From positions 17,518 to 81,517 of the forward strand of contig CAYPMO010000009.1 of assembly GCA_964412015.1 (NCBI GenBank): a stretch of 64,000 bases of DNA. Direction: 5' to 3'. Below the pieces are notes generated by a model, which searched no databases, was not told the origin of the DNA, and was given only the letters and a program-made list of their open reading frames with translations. Made by a program: the position numbers and the translations under genes. Origin of the DNA: SZUA-318 sp964412015 (GTDB taxonomy: Bacteria; Gemmatimonadota; Gemmatimonadetes; Longimicrobiales; Gaopeijiaceae). Positions 8,684 to 17,359 of the stretch are shown in pieces. Every line of letters begins with the position of its first letter. The stretch's first letter is position 1.

Positions 8684-8790
8684 CGGAGACCGGGGGTGCG
8701 GCGGGATTTCGCGGGTCGTCACACGTGGCCCGTACTTCAAATCACGGACCTGCGGCCGGGCGATCCAAACCGAAGTCGTCGAAGAAGAGA

Positions 8791-8825
8791 TTTCGCGCGG
8801 TGAACTGCTCTTTCCTGCGGTGAAC
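8791..8825. promoter_or_regulatory. Pair of direct repeats, candidate LytTR-regulator binding site
   Basis: TTTCGCGCGGTGAAC (8791-8805) and TTTCCTGCGGTGAAC (8811-8825) are identical at 13 of 15 positions and lie exactly 20 bp apart. On the minus strand the cores read CCGTTCAC and CAGTTCAC. These match the central GTT and most flanking positions of the LytTR half-site consensus ([TA][AC][CA]GTTN[AG][TG], two copies about 21-22 bp apart). The site lies between a LytTR regulator gene and a minor-pilin operon. Confidence 0.5.
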
Positions 8826-8908
8826 GGCCTCCGCGTCGCCGCGGGTTGCGACGGAGCGGCGGAACGGCCCAATGTTCGCCGTCACTTTTTGCCGGTGGGG
8901 GAACCAGA

Positions 8909-9646
8909 ATGAGGCCGACGGCCGTGGTGGTGGACGACGATCCGCTTGCCCGGGAACGCCTGCGAGACCTGGCCGGCGAGGTGTCACTGGTGGACGTGGT
9001 CGGGGAAGCCGCCGACGGCGAGTCGGCGGTGCGGGTGATCGACGAGCTGCGCCCGGACATCGTCTTCCTGGACATCGAGATGCCCGGCGGATCGGGGTTG
9101 GACGTGGCCCGGCGGATCGAGCATCCCGCCGCGATCGTGTTCACGACGGCGTATCAGCAATACGCGGTCACGGCGTTCGAGCTCTCGGCGGTGGATTATC
9201 TGCTCAAGCCTTTCGGCCCGGAGCGGTTCCGGGAGGCGGTGGAGCGCGCTCTGGCCGCCCGTGGCCTCGAAAGTCAGACGAGGCGCACCGCGCGTCTCGA
9301 CGAGGCCCTGGAGCAGAGCCACCCCCTGGCCCGACTGTTCCTCAGGGAGAGGGACACGATCCTTCCGGTGCCCGTGGAGCGGATCGTGCGTATCGAGGCC
9401 GAGGGGGACTATGTCATGGTGCACACGCGGGAGCGCTCCTACCTCGTCCGCCTCCGACTCCAGGACCTCGAGAGCCGTCTCGGGGACCGGTTCCTGCGGG
9501 TCCACCGATCGCACCTGGTGAACCTCGACCACGTGAAGGTCTTCGAGCACAACGACGACGTCCGCCTCGTGGTGGTCATGACCGACGGGACCCGCATCCT
9601 CGCGAGCCGGGCCCGGTCCCGTGAGCTCCGCCGCCTCGCGCGCTGA
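8909..9646 (+). CDS. LytTR-family response regulator (AlgR/LytR type)
   Basis: A 245-residue two-domain regulator. The receiver domain (1-120) has the acidic pocket VVDDDPLARERL, phospho-acceptor Asp55 in FLDIEMPG, and Lys in YLLKPFG. A LytTR DNA-binding domain follows (about 140-245) with REGDTI-like FLRERDTILPVPVERIVRIEAEGDYV and FLRVHRSHLVNLDHV. ATG at 8909 is chosen as it starts directly before the receiver; a longer form would add unrelated residues. It overlaps the kinase gene by 26 bases and is divergent from minor-pilin genes, the same arrangement of partners that AlgR controls in Pseudomonas. Confidence 0.93.
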   Translation: MRPTAVVVDDDPLARERLRDLAGEVSLVDVVGEAADGESAVRVIDELRPDIVFLDIEMPGGSGLDVARRIEHPAAIVFTTAYQQYAVTAFELSAVDYLLKPFGPERFREAVERALAARGLESQTRRTARLDEALEQSHPLARLFLRERDTILPVPVERIVRIEAEGDYVMVHTRERSYLVRLRLQDLESRLGDRFLRVHRSHLVNLDHVKVFEHNDDVRLVVVMTDGTRILASRARSRELRRLAR

Positions 9647-11318
9647 CGTCGCGGCGGGTTCGCGCGTCCCGCGGGCCGATCCGCCGTCCGCCCGGTTCGA
9701 CCTCCGGGAACTGGCGGGCGCGTTCACGAAGAGCTCGCCGGGAGGCCGCTGGTCCCCCATGGCCCTGGTTCTCATGGCCGGGGGCGGTGTGGCGGCCGGG
9801 GGCCTGGCGTTCGCGCCCCCGCGGCTGGAGCCCTGGGCCGGGGGCCTGGCCCTCGTCCTGACCTCGCTCGCCGCGGCCTCGGCGTGTCTGGGCGCGAGGG
9901 AGGCGGCCACTCCCGAAGGCCGCGCCACGTGGCTGCTGCTCGGCATCGGCGCGATCCTGGCCGCCATGGGCCAGGCGCTCTACGCCCGCATCGAGCTCCT
10001 CGGACAGTACGTTCCGTTCCCGTCGATGGGGTTCCACCTGTTCATCGCCTTCCACATCGCGTTTGCCGAGGGCGCCGTTCTGGCGCTTCGCCCCGCGCAC
10101 GAGGGGCGGCTCGCCACGGAGATCGCGCTGGACGGGATCCTGGTCCTCCTGGGCGCTTCCGCGCTGGTCCTGCGCTTCGTGCTCGACGAGCCGTTGAGCC
10201 TGGGGCTGCTGGACCTGCCCCAGGTCGTGGCGATCCTCATCGGCCAGACGGCGGTGACGGCGTCGCTGCTCTTCGTGTCGCTCCTCGTCGTGTGGAAGGA
10301 CAGCGCGCTGGCGAGCCCGGTCGTGGACGGACTGCTCGTGAGCGCGATCTTCTTCGCGTTCGGCAACCTCCTGGTCACCCTGGGCGTGGAGCCGGGCCCC
10401 GGCTCGACCGAGCCGAGCCTCGACGTGGTCCGCGGCTTGGGCTGGCTGGCTCTGTTCCTGTCCGCGGGCCTCGCCACGGTGCGCCCCCAGGCCTCGCCGC
10501 TGGTGGCGGGACGGGAGGCTGCGGCGCGGAGGTTCCGGCACCTCATCATCCCGGGGGCCGCCCTCTTCCTGGCGCTGTGGGCCGTGGACGCCGCGCGCCG
10601 CGAGACCGTGACCACGCCGTCCCTGGTGGTGGTGTTCCTGATGGGGGTGACGCTGGCCGCGCGGATCGGAACCGCCCTGTACGCGGTCGAGCAGGAATCG
10701 GTCGAGCGGCGCCGCGCCGAGCAGCGGGTCGCCCGCCTGCGCCTGCGTGCGGTCACGGCCCAGATGAATCCCCACTTCCTCTTCAACGCCCTCCACTCGC
10801 TCTCGGCCCTGGTGCGACGTGACCCCGGGTCGGCGGAACGCACGCTGGAACGGCTGGGAGGGCTCCTGCGCTACGGCCTGGACTCCGGGGAGGAGCTCGT
10901 GCTGTTCCGGCAGGAATGGACGTTCGCGAAAGGCTTCCTCGAGCTGGAGCGCATGCGCCTGGGTGCCCGGCTGTCCGTGGAGACCTCGATCGCGCGCGAG
11001 GCGATGGATCTCATCGTGCCACCGTTCATCCTCCAGCCTCTCGTCGAGAACGCCGTCCGCTACGCGGTGAGCCCGTTCCCGGCAGGCGGGAGCGTCGCGG
11101 TCGTGGCCACGATCCAGGACGAATCGCTCGTCGTCGAGGTGCGCGACTCCGGCCCGGGCGCGGATCCGGATACGCTCTTGAACGCGCCGGGTGTGGGCAT
11201 CCGGGGTGTGCGCGCTCAGCTCGAGACGCATTACGGGCGGGATGCGCGACTCGAGACCGAGCGGGTGGCCGGAGGCGGGTTCGTGGTCCGGCTGGTCATT
11301 CCCGCCGAGACCGATTGA
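9621..11318 (+). CDS. LytS/AlgZ-type membrane sensor histidine kinase
   Basis: A 565-residue kinase. The N-terminal half carries about eight to ten hydrophobic segments (roughly residues 45-355). A His_kinase domain follows with the phospho-acceptor in TAQMNPHFLFNALHS (His385), and an HATPase with the N box LQPLVENAVRYAV and G box DSGPGADPDTLLN...GVGI. This is the class that pairs with LytTR regulators. The GTG at 9621 lies inside the end of the regulator gene, giving strict translational coupling. Signal sensed: unknown. Confidence 0.92.
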   Translation: MSSAASRADVAAGSRVPRADPPSARFDLRELAGAFTKSSPGGRWSPMALVLMAGGGVAAGGLAFAPPRLEPWAGGLALVLTSLAAASACLGAREAATPEGRATWLLLGIGAILAAMGQALYARIELLGQYVPFPSMGFHLFIAFHIAFAEGAVLALRPAHEGRLATEIALDGILVLLGASALVLRFVLDEPLSLGLLDLPQVVAILIGQTAVTASLLFVSLLVVWKDSALASPVVDGLLVSAIFFAFGNLLVTLGVEPGPGSTEPSLDVVRGLGWLALFLSAGLATVRPQASPLVAGREAAARRFRHLIIPGAALFLALWAVDAARRETVTTPSLVVVFLMGVTLAARIGTALYAVEQESVERRRAEQRVARLRLRAVTAQMNPHFLFNALHSLSALVRRDPGSAERTLERLGGLLRYGLDSGEELVLFRQEWTFAKGFLELERMRLGARLSVETSIAREAMDLIVPPFILQPLVENAVRYAVSPFPAGGSVAVVATIQDESLVVEVRDSGPGADPDTLLNAPGVGIRGVRAQLETHYGRDARLETERVAGGGFVVRLVIPAETD

Positions 11319-11387
11319 AGGCTGGGCGGCCGCCGCACCGGCGGGTGCGTCCGTGGTGCCCCGCGCGCCTTTCCTCCTGCCGTGCAG

Positions 11388-11394
11388 TAGATTG
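11388..11394 (+). promoter_or_regulatory. Candidate -10 element TAGATTG for gpmI
   Basis: TAGATTG sits 58 bases before the gpmI ATG and fits the TAnnTTG pattern found before mutS, the first M16 gene and thiC. No convincing -35 was seen. Confidence 0.35.
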
Positions 11395-11451
11395 CATGCG
11401 AGGGCCCCGCGCCGTCCCGAGCCGGGGCCGCCCCCCGACGGTTGCGATCCC

Positions 11452-12993
11452 ATGAGCAAGGTACTCCTGGTCATCCTGGACGGCTGGGGCCACTCCGACT
11501 TCAACGACCCTCCCTGGGAGGGGAACGCCCCGGAGCAGGCCCACGTGCCGCGCTTCCGGGACCTCTACGACCACTGGCCCCGCACGCGCCTGGCCTGCTC
11601 GGGCCTCGACGTGGGCCTCCCCGAAGGCCAGATGGGCAACTCGGAGGTGGGCCACCTCAACCTCGGCGCCGGCCGGATCGTCTATCAGGACATCGCGCGC
11701 GTGGACAAGGCGATCCGCGACGGTGAGCTCGCTGCCGCGCTCGGGCTCCCCGAGACCGTGGCCCGCCTCGAGGGCGAGGGTGGGGCGCTCCACCTCGTGG
11801 GGCTCGTGTCCGAGGGCGGCGTGCACAGTCACCTGCGCCACCTGGACGCGATCCTCGACCTGCTGCCGGCCGACCTCGACGTCCGGATCCACTGCATCAC
11901 GGACGGGCGGGACACGTCACCCACGAGCGGGGCGGGCTGTGTCGCGCACGTCGCGGCGCGGTGCGCCGACTCGTCCGGCTGGAGGATCGCCACGGTGGGC
12001 GGGCGCTACTACGCGATGGACCGCGACAAGCGCTGGGAGCGCACGGCGAAGGGCTACAACGCGATCGTCATGGGGCGGAGCGACGTGGTGGAGGACACAC
12101 CGCTCTTCCTCGAGCGGCGTTACGAGGAGGGCATCACCGACGAGTTCATCCCGCCCGTGGTCGTGAGGGGAGTGGGGGAGCGGGGCATCGTGGACGGCGA
12201 CGCGGTGATCCTGTTCAACTTCCGCGCCGACCGGATGCGTCAGCTCTGCGCGGCGATGACCGTGCCGGGTTTCGACGCGATCCCCGGCGCCGGGCCGCCG
12301 ATCCGCGACGTCATGACGATGACGCAGTACGAGGCGAGCCTCCCCGTGCGCGTCGCGTTCCCGCCGAGGGACATCAAGAACGAGCTGGGGGAGCTGCTGG
12401 GAACGTGGAACGTGCCGCAGCTCCGGGTGGCGGAGACCGAGAAGTACGCCCACGTGACGTACTTCTTCAACGGAGGCGACGAGGTGCCGAACCCCCTCGA
12501 GGACCGCGTGCTGATCCCCTCGCCCAAGGTCGCCACGTACGACCTCCGGCCCGAGATGAGCGCGGAGGGTGTGTGCCAGGCCGTGGAGAAGGGGATCGTG
12601 GACGGGCCCTACGAGTTCATCCTGGTGAACTTCGCCAACCCGGATATGGTCGGGCACACGGGCGTCATCCCTGCCGCCATCAAGGCGGTGGAGAAGGTGG
12701 ACTCCTGTCTCGGTCGCTTGCTGGACCTGGTCGAGGAGCGCGCGGGCGAGTGGGTCGCGTTGGTCACCGCGGACCATGGGAACTGCGAGAAGATGCTCAT
12801 GCCCGACGGTAGCCCGCACACCGCGCACACCACCGAGCCGGTGGACTTCTTCGTCTTCGATCCCGCGGGTCGGGCGAAGCTCGTGGCGGACGGCGGGCGC
12901 CTGGCCGATGTCGCTCCGACCGTGCTCGCGTGCATGGGGCGCCCCCAGCCCGAGGAGATGACCGGGCGCTCTCTGGTGGAGATGCGCGCGTGA
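11452..12993 (+). CDS. gpmI: 2,3-bisphosphoglycerate-independent phosphoglycerate mutase
   Basis: A 513-residue metalloenzyme, the size of E. coli GpmI (514). It interconverts 3- and 2-phosphoglycerate in glycolysis and gluconeogenesis, using two Mn ions and a phosphoserine. Seen: N-terminal metal site VLLVILDGWG, the phosphoserine segment QMGNSEVGHLNLGAGR, HCITDGRDTSP, GRYYAMDRDKRWERTAKGYN, FNFRADRMRQL, NPDMVGHTG and the C-terminal metal motif TADHGNCEKM. The ATG at 11452 begins exactly at the domain. The stop overlaps the start of the TPR gene by four bases (GTGA). Confidence 0.97.
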   Translation: MSKVLLVILDGWGHSDFNDPPWEGNAPEQAHVPRFRDLYDHWPRTRLACSGLDVGLPEGQMGNSEVGHLNLGAGRIVYQDIARVDKAIRDGELAAALGLPETVARLEGEGGALHLVGLVSEGGVHSHLRHLDAILDLLPADLDVRIHCITDGRDTSPTSGAGCVAHVAARCADSSGWRIATVGGRYYAMDRDKRWERTAKGYNAIVMGRSDVVEDTPLFLERRYEEGITDEFIPPVVVRGVGERGIVDGDAVILFNFRADRMRQLCAAMTVPGFDAIPGAGPPIRDVMTMTQYEASLPVRVAFPPRDIKNELGELLGTWNVPQLRVAETEKYAHVTYFFNGGDEVPNPLEDRVLIPSPKVATYDLRPEMSAEGVCQAVEKGIVDGPYEFILVNFANPDMVGHTGVIPAAIKAVEKVDSCLGRLLDLVEERAGEWVALVTADHGNCEKMLMPDGSPHTAHTTEPVDFFVFDPAGRAKLVADGGRLADVAPTVLACMGRPQPEEMTGRSLVEMRA

Positions 12994-13829
12994 CGGTGAA
13001 GGAGCTACTGGACCGCGCGCTCTCGCTGGCCGACGAGGGCGACTGGGAGGGCGCGGCCGGGCTGCTCCGCGAGCACCTCGTCGAGCACGAGGGCGAGGCG
13101 GCGGTCCATTGCTGGCTCGGCGTGGCGGAGCGCGAGCTCGGCATGGGAAGTATGGCCTACGAGTGCTTCCGTCGCGCGCTCGCGCTCGGGCCGGAGGATC
13201 CCTACGTGCTCGCCACGGCGGGCAACGGAGTGGCCGCGTTCGACGATCCCGACGCCGAGCAGGCTCTCAGGACCGCCGCGCTCACCGCGCCCGCCGTCCC
13301 GCTCACGCGCCTCATGTACGGCGCGTACCTCGCGCGCGAGGGGCTCGTCGAGGACGGGATCCGCGAGCTCGAGGCCGCGCGCGAGCTGGACGCGGACGAC
13401 GCCCAGATCGCCTACGAGCTGGGCGTGGCGCGCTGGCTCGCGGGGAACCTGGCGGGAGCGGTGGACGCGGTGGGCGATGCGGTCTCGCTCGACCCGAACG
13501 ACGGCTGGGCGCATACCGTTCTCGGCCTGCTCCTGCTCGAGGCCGACCGCTTCGACGAGGCGGTCGGGGAGCTCTCGGAGGGCGCGCGGCTCGATCCCGA
13601 CGACGTCGAAGGCCAGCTCGCGGCGGCGCTCGCCGCCTGCGCGATCGGCACGGACGAGCTCGCCTGGGAGATGCTCGAGCGCGCGCGGCTGAACGCGCAG
13701 GAGTCGGACGCCGAGGAGATGCTGGCCGTCGAGGAGCGCCTGGATGCGGGCCCCGAGGCCGCGCGCGCGCTGCTCATGGAGGAGCTGGCGCCGGATCTGC
13801 TGATGAGAAGGGTACGGGCGAGGCCGTAG
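12990..13829 (+). CDS. TPR-repeat protein
   Basis: A 279-residue soluble protein made mostly of tetratricopeptide repeats. Examples are LLDRALSLADEGDWEGAAGLL, MAYECFRRALALGPEDPYVLA, IAYELGVARWLAGNLAGAVDAV and GWAHTVLGLLLLEADRFDEAVGEL, each with the W/L-G-Y-A-P spacing of TPRs. There is no signal peptide or enzyme domain, so it is likely a scaffold. It starts at GTG 12990, overlapping the gpmI stop codon, so it is translated together with gpmI. A direct link to glycolysis is only inferred from that coupling. Confidence 0.8.
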   Translation: MTVKELLDRALSLADEGDWEGAAGLLREHLVEHEGEAAVHCWLGVAERELGMGSMAYECFRRALALGPEDPYVLATAGNGVAAFDDPDAEQALRTAALTAPAVPLTRLMYGAYLAREGLVEDGIRELEAARELDADDAQIAYELGVARWLAGNLAGAVDAVGDAVSLDPNDGWAHTVLGLLLLEADRFDEAVGELSEGARLDPDDVEGQLAAALAACAIGTDELAWEMLERARLNAQESDAEEMLAVEERLDAGPEAARALLMEELAPDLLMRRVRARP

Positions 13830-13864
13830 GCATCCGTCGGGCGCGCCGGGGGATCACCGTCCCT

Positions 13865-15571
13865 TCACAGGTACAGGATCAGCGAGATCCCGAGCAGGAT
13901 CGCGACCCACAGGACCATGCTTCCCGTGGGCCAGGTGCGCGAGAGCGGGCCGCGCTCCGCGCTCGCTCGCTCGGCGAGGCCGAACGTCCTCCTCACAGCC
14001 CCGAGCGACGCATCACGCACCGCTCCGTCGAGGCGCGCCACAGCCGAGCCCACGCCGAGGACCATGCGGCGTCCGAGCCACCGATACGTCCACTCGGCGT
14101 CGATGTTCACCGACCTCAGCTCAGGCGGGTAGATATGCGTCTTCTGGAGTCCGACGAAGGCCATGGCGCCGAAGAACAGGAGCTGGAGCTGGGCGAGGAC
14201 GTGCGTGGTGGTGTACGGATCGTACGACGCATCGAACGGGAGGATGCGGTAGACCGTCTGCTCCGGGAACGTGCCGATCAACACGCAGAGCACGGCCGCG
14301 AGCCCCATGGCCGCGAGCATGTTGCGGGGAGCTTCGGTCGTCCGAACCCCTGAGTCGTGCCCGAAGAACGCGAAGAAGGGGACCTTGATCCCGGCGTGGT
14401 GGAAGACGCCGGCGGAGGCGAAGAGGAGGGCGAGCCACACCACGTTGTGCCCTTCTTCCAGGGCGGCGGACATGACCATGGACTTGGCCACGAACCCGCT
14501 GAAGAGGGGGAACGCGGAGATGGAGGCGGCGCCGATGGCCGTGAACGCCGCGGTGAACGGCATGCTCTTGTAGAGCCCTCCCAGGTCCGAGCCGTTGACC
14601 CGCCCCGTCTGGTGAAGGACGGCGCCCACGCCCATGAAGAGGAGCGACTTGTAGATGATGTGGACGAAGGCGTGGGCCACCGTGCCGTTGAGGGCCAGGG
14701 CCGTCCCGATGCCGATCCCCGTCACCATGTACCCGACCTGGTTGATGAGGGAGTACCCCAGCACCCGCCGGAGGTCGTTCTCGATGACGGCGAAGAAGAT
14801 GGGGAAGACGGTCATCACCGCGCCGACGTAGATGAGCATCTCGGTGCCGGCGAAGGTCCGGGCCAGCACGTACACCGCCGTCTTCGTGGTGAAGGCGCTC
14901 AGGTACACCGCGCCGGTGACCGTCCCCTCGGGATACGCGTCGGTGAGCCAGTTGTGGAGGAGGGGGAAGGCGGCCTTGATCCCCAGGGCGAAGAGGATGA
15001 GCCAGGCGCCGAGGGTGCCGTCCAGACCGATGTGCCCCAGATCGATGGAGCCCGTGTCCCGGGTCCGGAGGAGCGTCCCGGCAAGAAGGAGGACCCCGGA
15101 CACCACGAGGACCACCAGGTAGCGGAACCCGGCCTGGAAGGAGCGCTCCGTGTCCCGGGCCCAGATGAGGAACACGGAGGTGACGGCGAGCAGCTCCCAG
15201 AACACGAAGAGCACGATCATGTCGCCGGCGAAGACGGCGCCCACGGCGCTGCCGGCGTAGAGCATGGCCGAGGTGTGCTGGACGCTCGCGCGGTCCTCCG
15301 AGCCCAGGTGGAGGGCGAAGATGTTCCCGATGAGGGCCGCGATGTGGAAGATGTATCCGAAGAGAAGGCTGAGCCGGTCCACCTCGAAGACCTGGAGGGT
15401 GTATCCCAGGACCGTCCACTCCAGGTGGACGCCGTGCTCCATCCCGATGAGGTTCAGCCCCCCCAGGACGGGGGTGGCGACCATGATGGCCTGACGCACC
15501 ACGCCACGGGTGAGCGCCGCGACGAACGCCCCCACGAAGAGGATGACGAACGGGGGCACGTCAATCCACAT
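13865..15571 (-). CDS. Mrp-type antiporter subunit D homologue (proton-pumping Proton_antipo_M family), third copy
   Basis: A 568-residue integral membrane protein with about 14-16 helices. It has the proton-antiporter core shared by MrpA/MrpD and complex I NuoL/M/N: the conserved Glu in the VLFVFWELLAVTSVFLIWA helix, Lys in FALGIKAAFPLLHNWLTDAYPE, and a further Lys in HIIYKSLLFMGVGAVLHQ. The N-terminus lacks the NuoL extension, and a C-terminal amphipathic tail follows. It is the last gene of the Mrp operon; its start overlaps the small membrane-protein gene by 11 bases. A DabB role was considered, but no DabA gene is nearby. Confidence 0.88.
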   Translation of the reverse strand: MWIDVPPFVILFVGAFVAALTRGVVRQAIMVATPVLGGLNLIGMEHGVHLEWTVLGYTLQVFEVDRLSLLFGYIFHIAALIGNIFALHLGSEDRASVQHTSAMLYAGSAVGAVFAGDMIVLFVFWELLAVTSVFLIWARDTERSFQAGFRYLVVLVVSGVLLLAGTLLRTRDTGSIDLGHIGLDGTLGAWLILFALGIKAAFPLLHNWLTDAYPEGTVTGAVYLSAFTTKTAVYVLARTFAGTEMLIYVGAVMTVFPIFFAVIENDLRRVLGYSLINQVGYMVTGIGIGTALALNGTVAHAFVHIIYKSLLFMGVGAVLHQTGRVNGSDLGGLYKSMPFTAAFTAIGAASISAFPLFSGFVAKSMVMSAALEEGHNVVWLALLFASAGVFHHAGIKVPFFAFFGHDSGVRTTEAPRNMLAAMGLAAVLCVLIGTFPEQTVYRILPFDASYDPYTTTHVLAQLQLLFFGAMAFVGLQKTHIYPPELRSVNIDAEWTYRWLGRRMVLGVGSAVARLDGAVRDASLGAVRRTFGLAERASAERGPLSRTWPTGSMVLWVAILLGISLILYL

Positions 15572-15896
15572 CGTAGTAGTCCTCGGAGCGCATGAGCAGC
15601 CGGCGGAGCTGCTTGGCCACGACCACGAGGATCCAGCACGAGGCGAACCCGTACCATGCGTGGAAGCCGAAGAGGGCCTCCCACGGATGGTAGGCGTGGC
15701 GGTGGATCACGAGGTCCAGGAGCACGAGGACCACGAGCGCCGAATAGAACACGCGGAGAAACCGGTCCACGTTCTTCTTCTTGTCCCACATCCCGGGCGG
15801 CTCATCCGGGGCCTTCATGTGCGCCCGGGGGCCCAACGGAGCGGCCTGGGGATGGCGCCCGTCCTTGAGGGGTGGGTGTCCGTATTCGTTGCTCAT
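15561..15896 (-). CDS. Small membrane protein embedded in the Mrp operon
   Basis: A 111-residue protein with two predicted membrane helices (FLRVFYSALVVLVLLDLVIH and HAWYGFASCWILVVVAKQL), a charged N-terminus with KKKNVDRF, and a C-terminal acidic tail (SEDYYDVD). It matches no canonical Mrp subunit A-G. Its start overlaps the preceding antiporter gene by four bases (ATGA) and its end overlaps the following one by 11. This tight coupling suggests an accessory subunit or assembly factor of the same complex. Confidence 0.72.
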   Translation of the reverse strand: MSNEYGHPPLKDGRHPQAAPLGPRAHMKAPDEPPGMWDKKKNVDRFLRVFYSALVVLVLLDLVIHRHAYHPWEALFGFHAWYGFASCWILVVVAKQLRRLLMRSEDYYDVD

Positions 15897-17359
15897 CGGG
15901 CGACTACCATGCGCATCAGGTCATAGAAAGGATCGGGCCACACGAAGAGCGCCAGCGTCGCCAGCGCCGTGATCACGGTGGCAACCAGTGATGGCCAGGG
16001 CGCCTCGTGAATGCCGTCGGGGCGCTGGGCGTCGGCCGGAGCCCGGCTGAAGAACGCACGCATGGGGATCTCCAGGAGGTAGACCAGGTTCAACAGCGAG
16101 CTCACCATCAGAGTGGCCAGGAGGCCGAGCTGCCCGGCCTCGAGTGTGCCCAGGCCGAGGAACCACTTGCTCCACACGCCTCCCGCGGGCGGCAGGCCGA
16201 TGACGCTCAACGCACCGATGAAGAAGGCGGCGAACGTCACGGGCATGGTGCGCCCGAGCCCCCGCATGCGGCTGATCTCCGTCTCGTGGGCCGCGACCAG
16301 GACCGCGCCGGCGCCGAAGAAGAGCGTGATCTTCCCGAACGCGTGCATCACGATGTGCATCCCGCCGCCCACGACGCCCATCTCGTTGGCGAGCAACGCG
16401 CCCATGACGATGTAGGAGAGCTGGCTCACCGTCGAGTAGGCGAGCCGGGCCTTCAGGTTGTCCATGGTGAAGGCCACCAGCGATCCGAGCAGGATCGTGA
16501 TCGCCGCCGCCCACGCGAGCCACGGAGCCGCCGCGAGCGTGCCGAGCAGGTCCAGGCCGAAAACGTAGACCGACACCTTGAGGATCGTGAACACCCCGGC
16601 CTTCACCACGGCAACCGCGTGGAGCAACGCCGAAACCGGAGTGGGCGCCACCATGGCGGCGGGGAGCCACCGGTGGAACGGCATCACGGCGGCCTTCCCC
16701 ACCCCGAACACGAAGAGCGCCAGGATCGTGCCGAAGACCGCGTTGGATGCCGTTCCCGAGAGGATACCGCCGGGCCGGAAGTCGGTCGTGCCGGCGAGCT
16801 GCCAGGTCCAGATGATCGCCAGGAGCTGGAACCCCACCGAGGTCGTGAGGAGGATGCCCAGGTAGACGCGGCCCGCCTTGCGCGCCGCCTCCGTCCCATG
16901 ATGCGTGACCAGCGGGAACGTGCAGAGCGTGAGAACCTCGTAGAACGCGAATAGCGTGAAGAGGTTGGCGGAGAACGCGACGCCCATGGCCGCCGCGATC
17001 GAGATCGCGAAGAAGAAGTAGAACCGCGTCTGGTTCTGCTCGTGGTGGCCCCGCATGTACCCGATCGAGTACACCGACGTCACGATCCAGAGGAACGACG
17101 CGACGAACGCGAACACCAGCCCGAGGGGCTCGACCTCCAGCGCCAGCGCCACGCCGGGAACGACCTCGACCAAGTCCACACGCGGCAGGTTCCCGCCCCG
17201 CCCGGCGTCCAGGAGCGCGCACACGACCCCGAAAAGGCCCGATGCAGTGAGGAGCGTCGCTGCCTCGCGCGCGTTCGGCCGGCGGCCCAGGGCGAGGACG
17301 CCCAGGGCCCCGGCCACCGGGAGGAAGACGGCGGCGACGGTCAGCGCGCCCGTGCTCAC
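15893..17359 (-). CDS. Mrp-type antiporter subunit D homologue, second copy
   Basis: A 488-residue membrane protein of the Proton_antipo_M family. Landmarks are the channel Glu in LFTLFAFYEVLTLCTFPLV, the Lys in VFGVGKAAVMPFHRWLPAAM, and a Lys in AVVKAGVFTILKVSVYVFG. Size and helix order match MrpD/NuoM. The GTG at 17359 is chosen because it gives a four-base GTGA overlap with the upstream mrpD gene and starts right at the first helix. It would provide one of three potential ion/proton pathways of this complex. Confidence 0.88.
   Translation of the reverse strand: MSTGALTVAAVFLPVAGALGVLALGRRPNAREAATLLTASGLFGVVCALLDAGRGGNLPRVDLVEVVPGVALALEVEPLGLVFAFVASFLWIVTSVYSIGYMRGHHEQNQTRFYFFFAISIAAAMGVAFSANLFTLFAFYEVLTLCTFPLVTHHGTEAARKAGRVYLGILLTTSVGFQLLAIIWTWQLAGTTDFRPGGILSGTASNAVFGTILALFVFGVGKAAVMPFHRWLPAAMVAPTPVSALLHAVAVVKAGVFTILKVSVYVFGLDLLGTLAAAPWLAWAAAITILLGSLVAFTMDNLKARLAYSTVSQLSYIVMGALLANEMGVVGGGMHIVMHAFGKITLFFGAGAVLVAAHETEISRMRGLGRTMPVTFAAFFIGALSVIGLPPAGGVWSKWFLGLGTLEAGQLGLLATLMVSSLLNLVYLLEIPMRAFFSRAPADAQRPDGIHEAPWPSLVATVITALATLALFVWPDPFYDLMRMVVAR

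Noticed and set aside
9576..11504. Very long open frame (642 codons) on the minus strand opposite the sensor kinase
   Set aside because: The composition is Arg/His/Gln/Gly-rich without any domain, and the plus-strand kinase has clear motifs throughout. Such frames are a by-product of high GC at third codon positions.
13865..15571. DabB subunit of a DAB inorganic-carbon pump
   Set aside because: The protein is NuoL/MrpD-like, but no DabA gene is adjacent and the gene lies in a complete Mrp operon.
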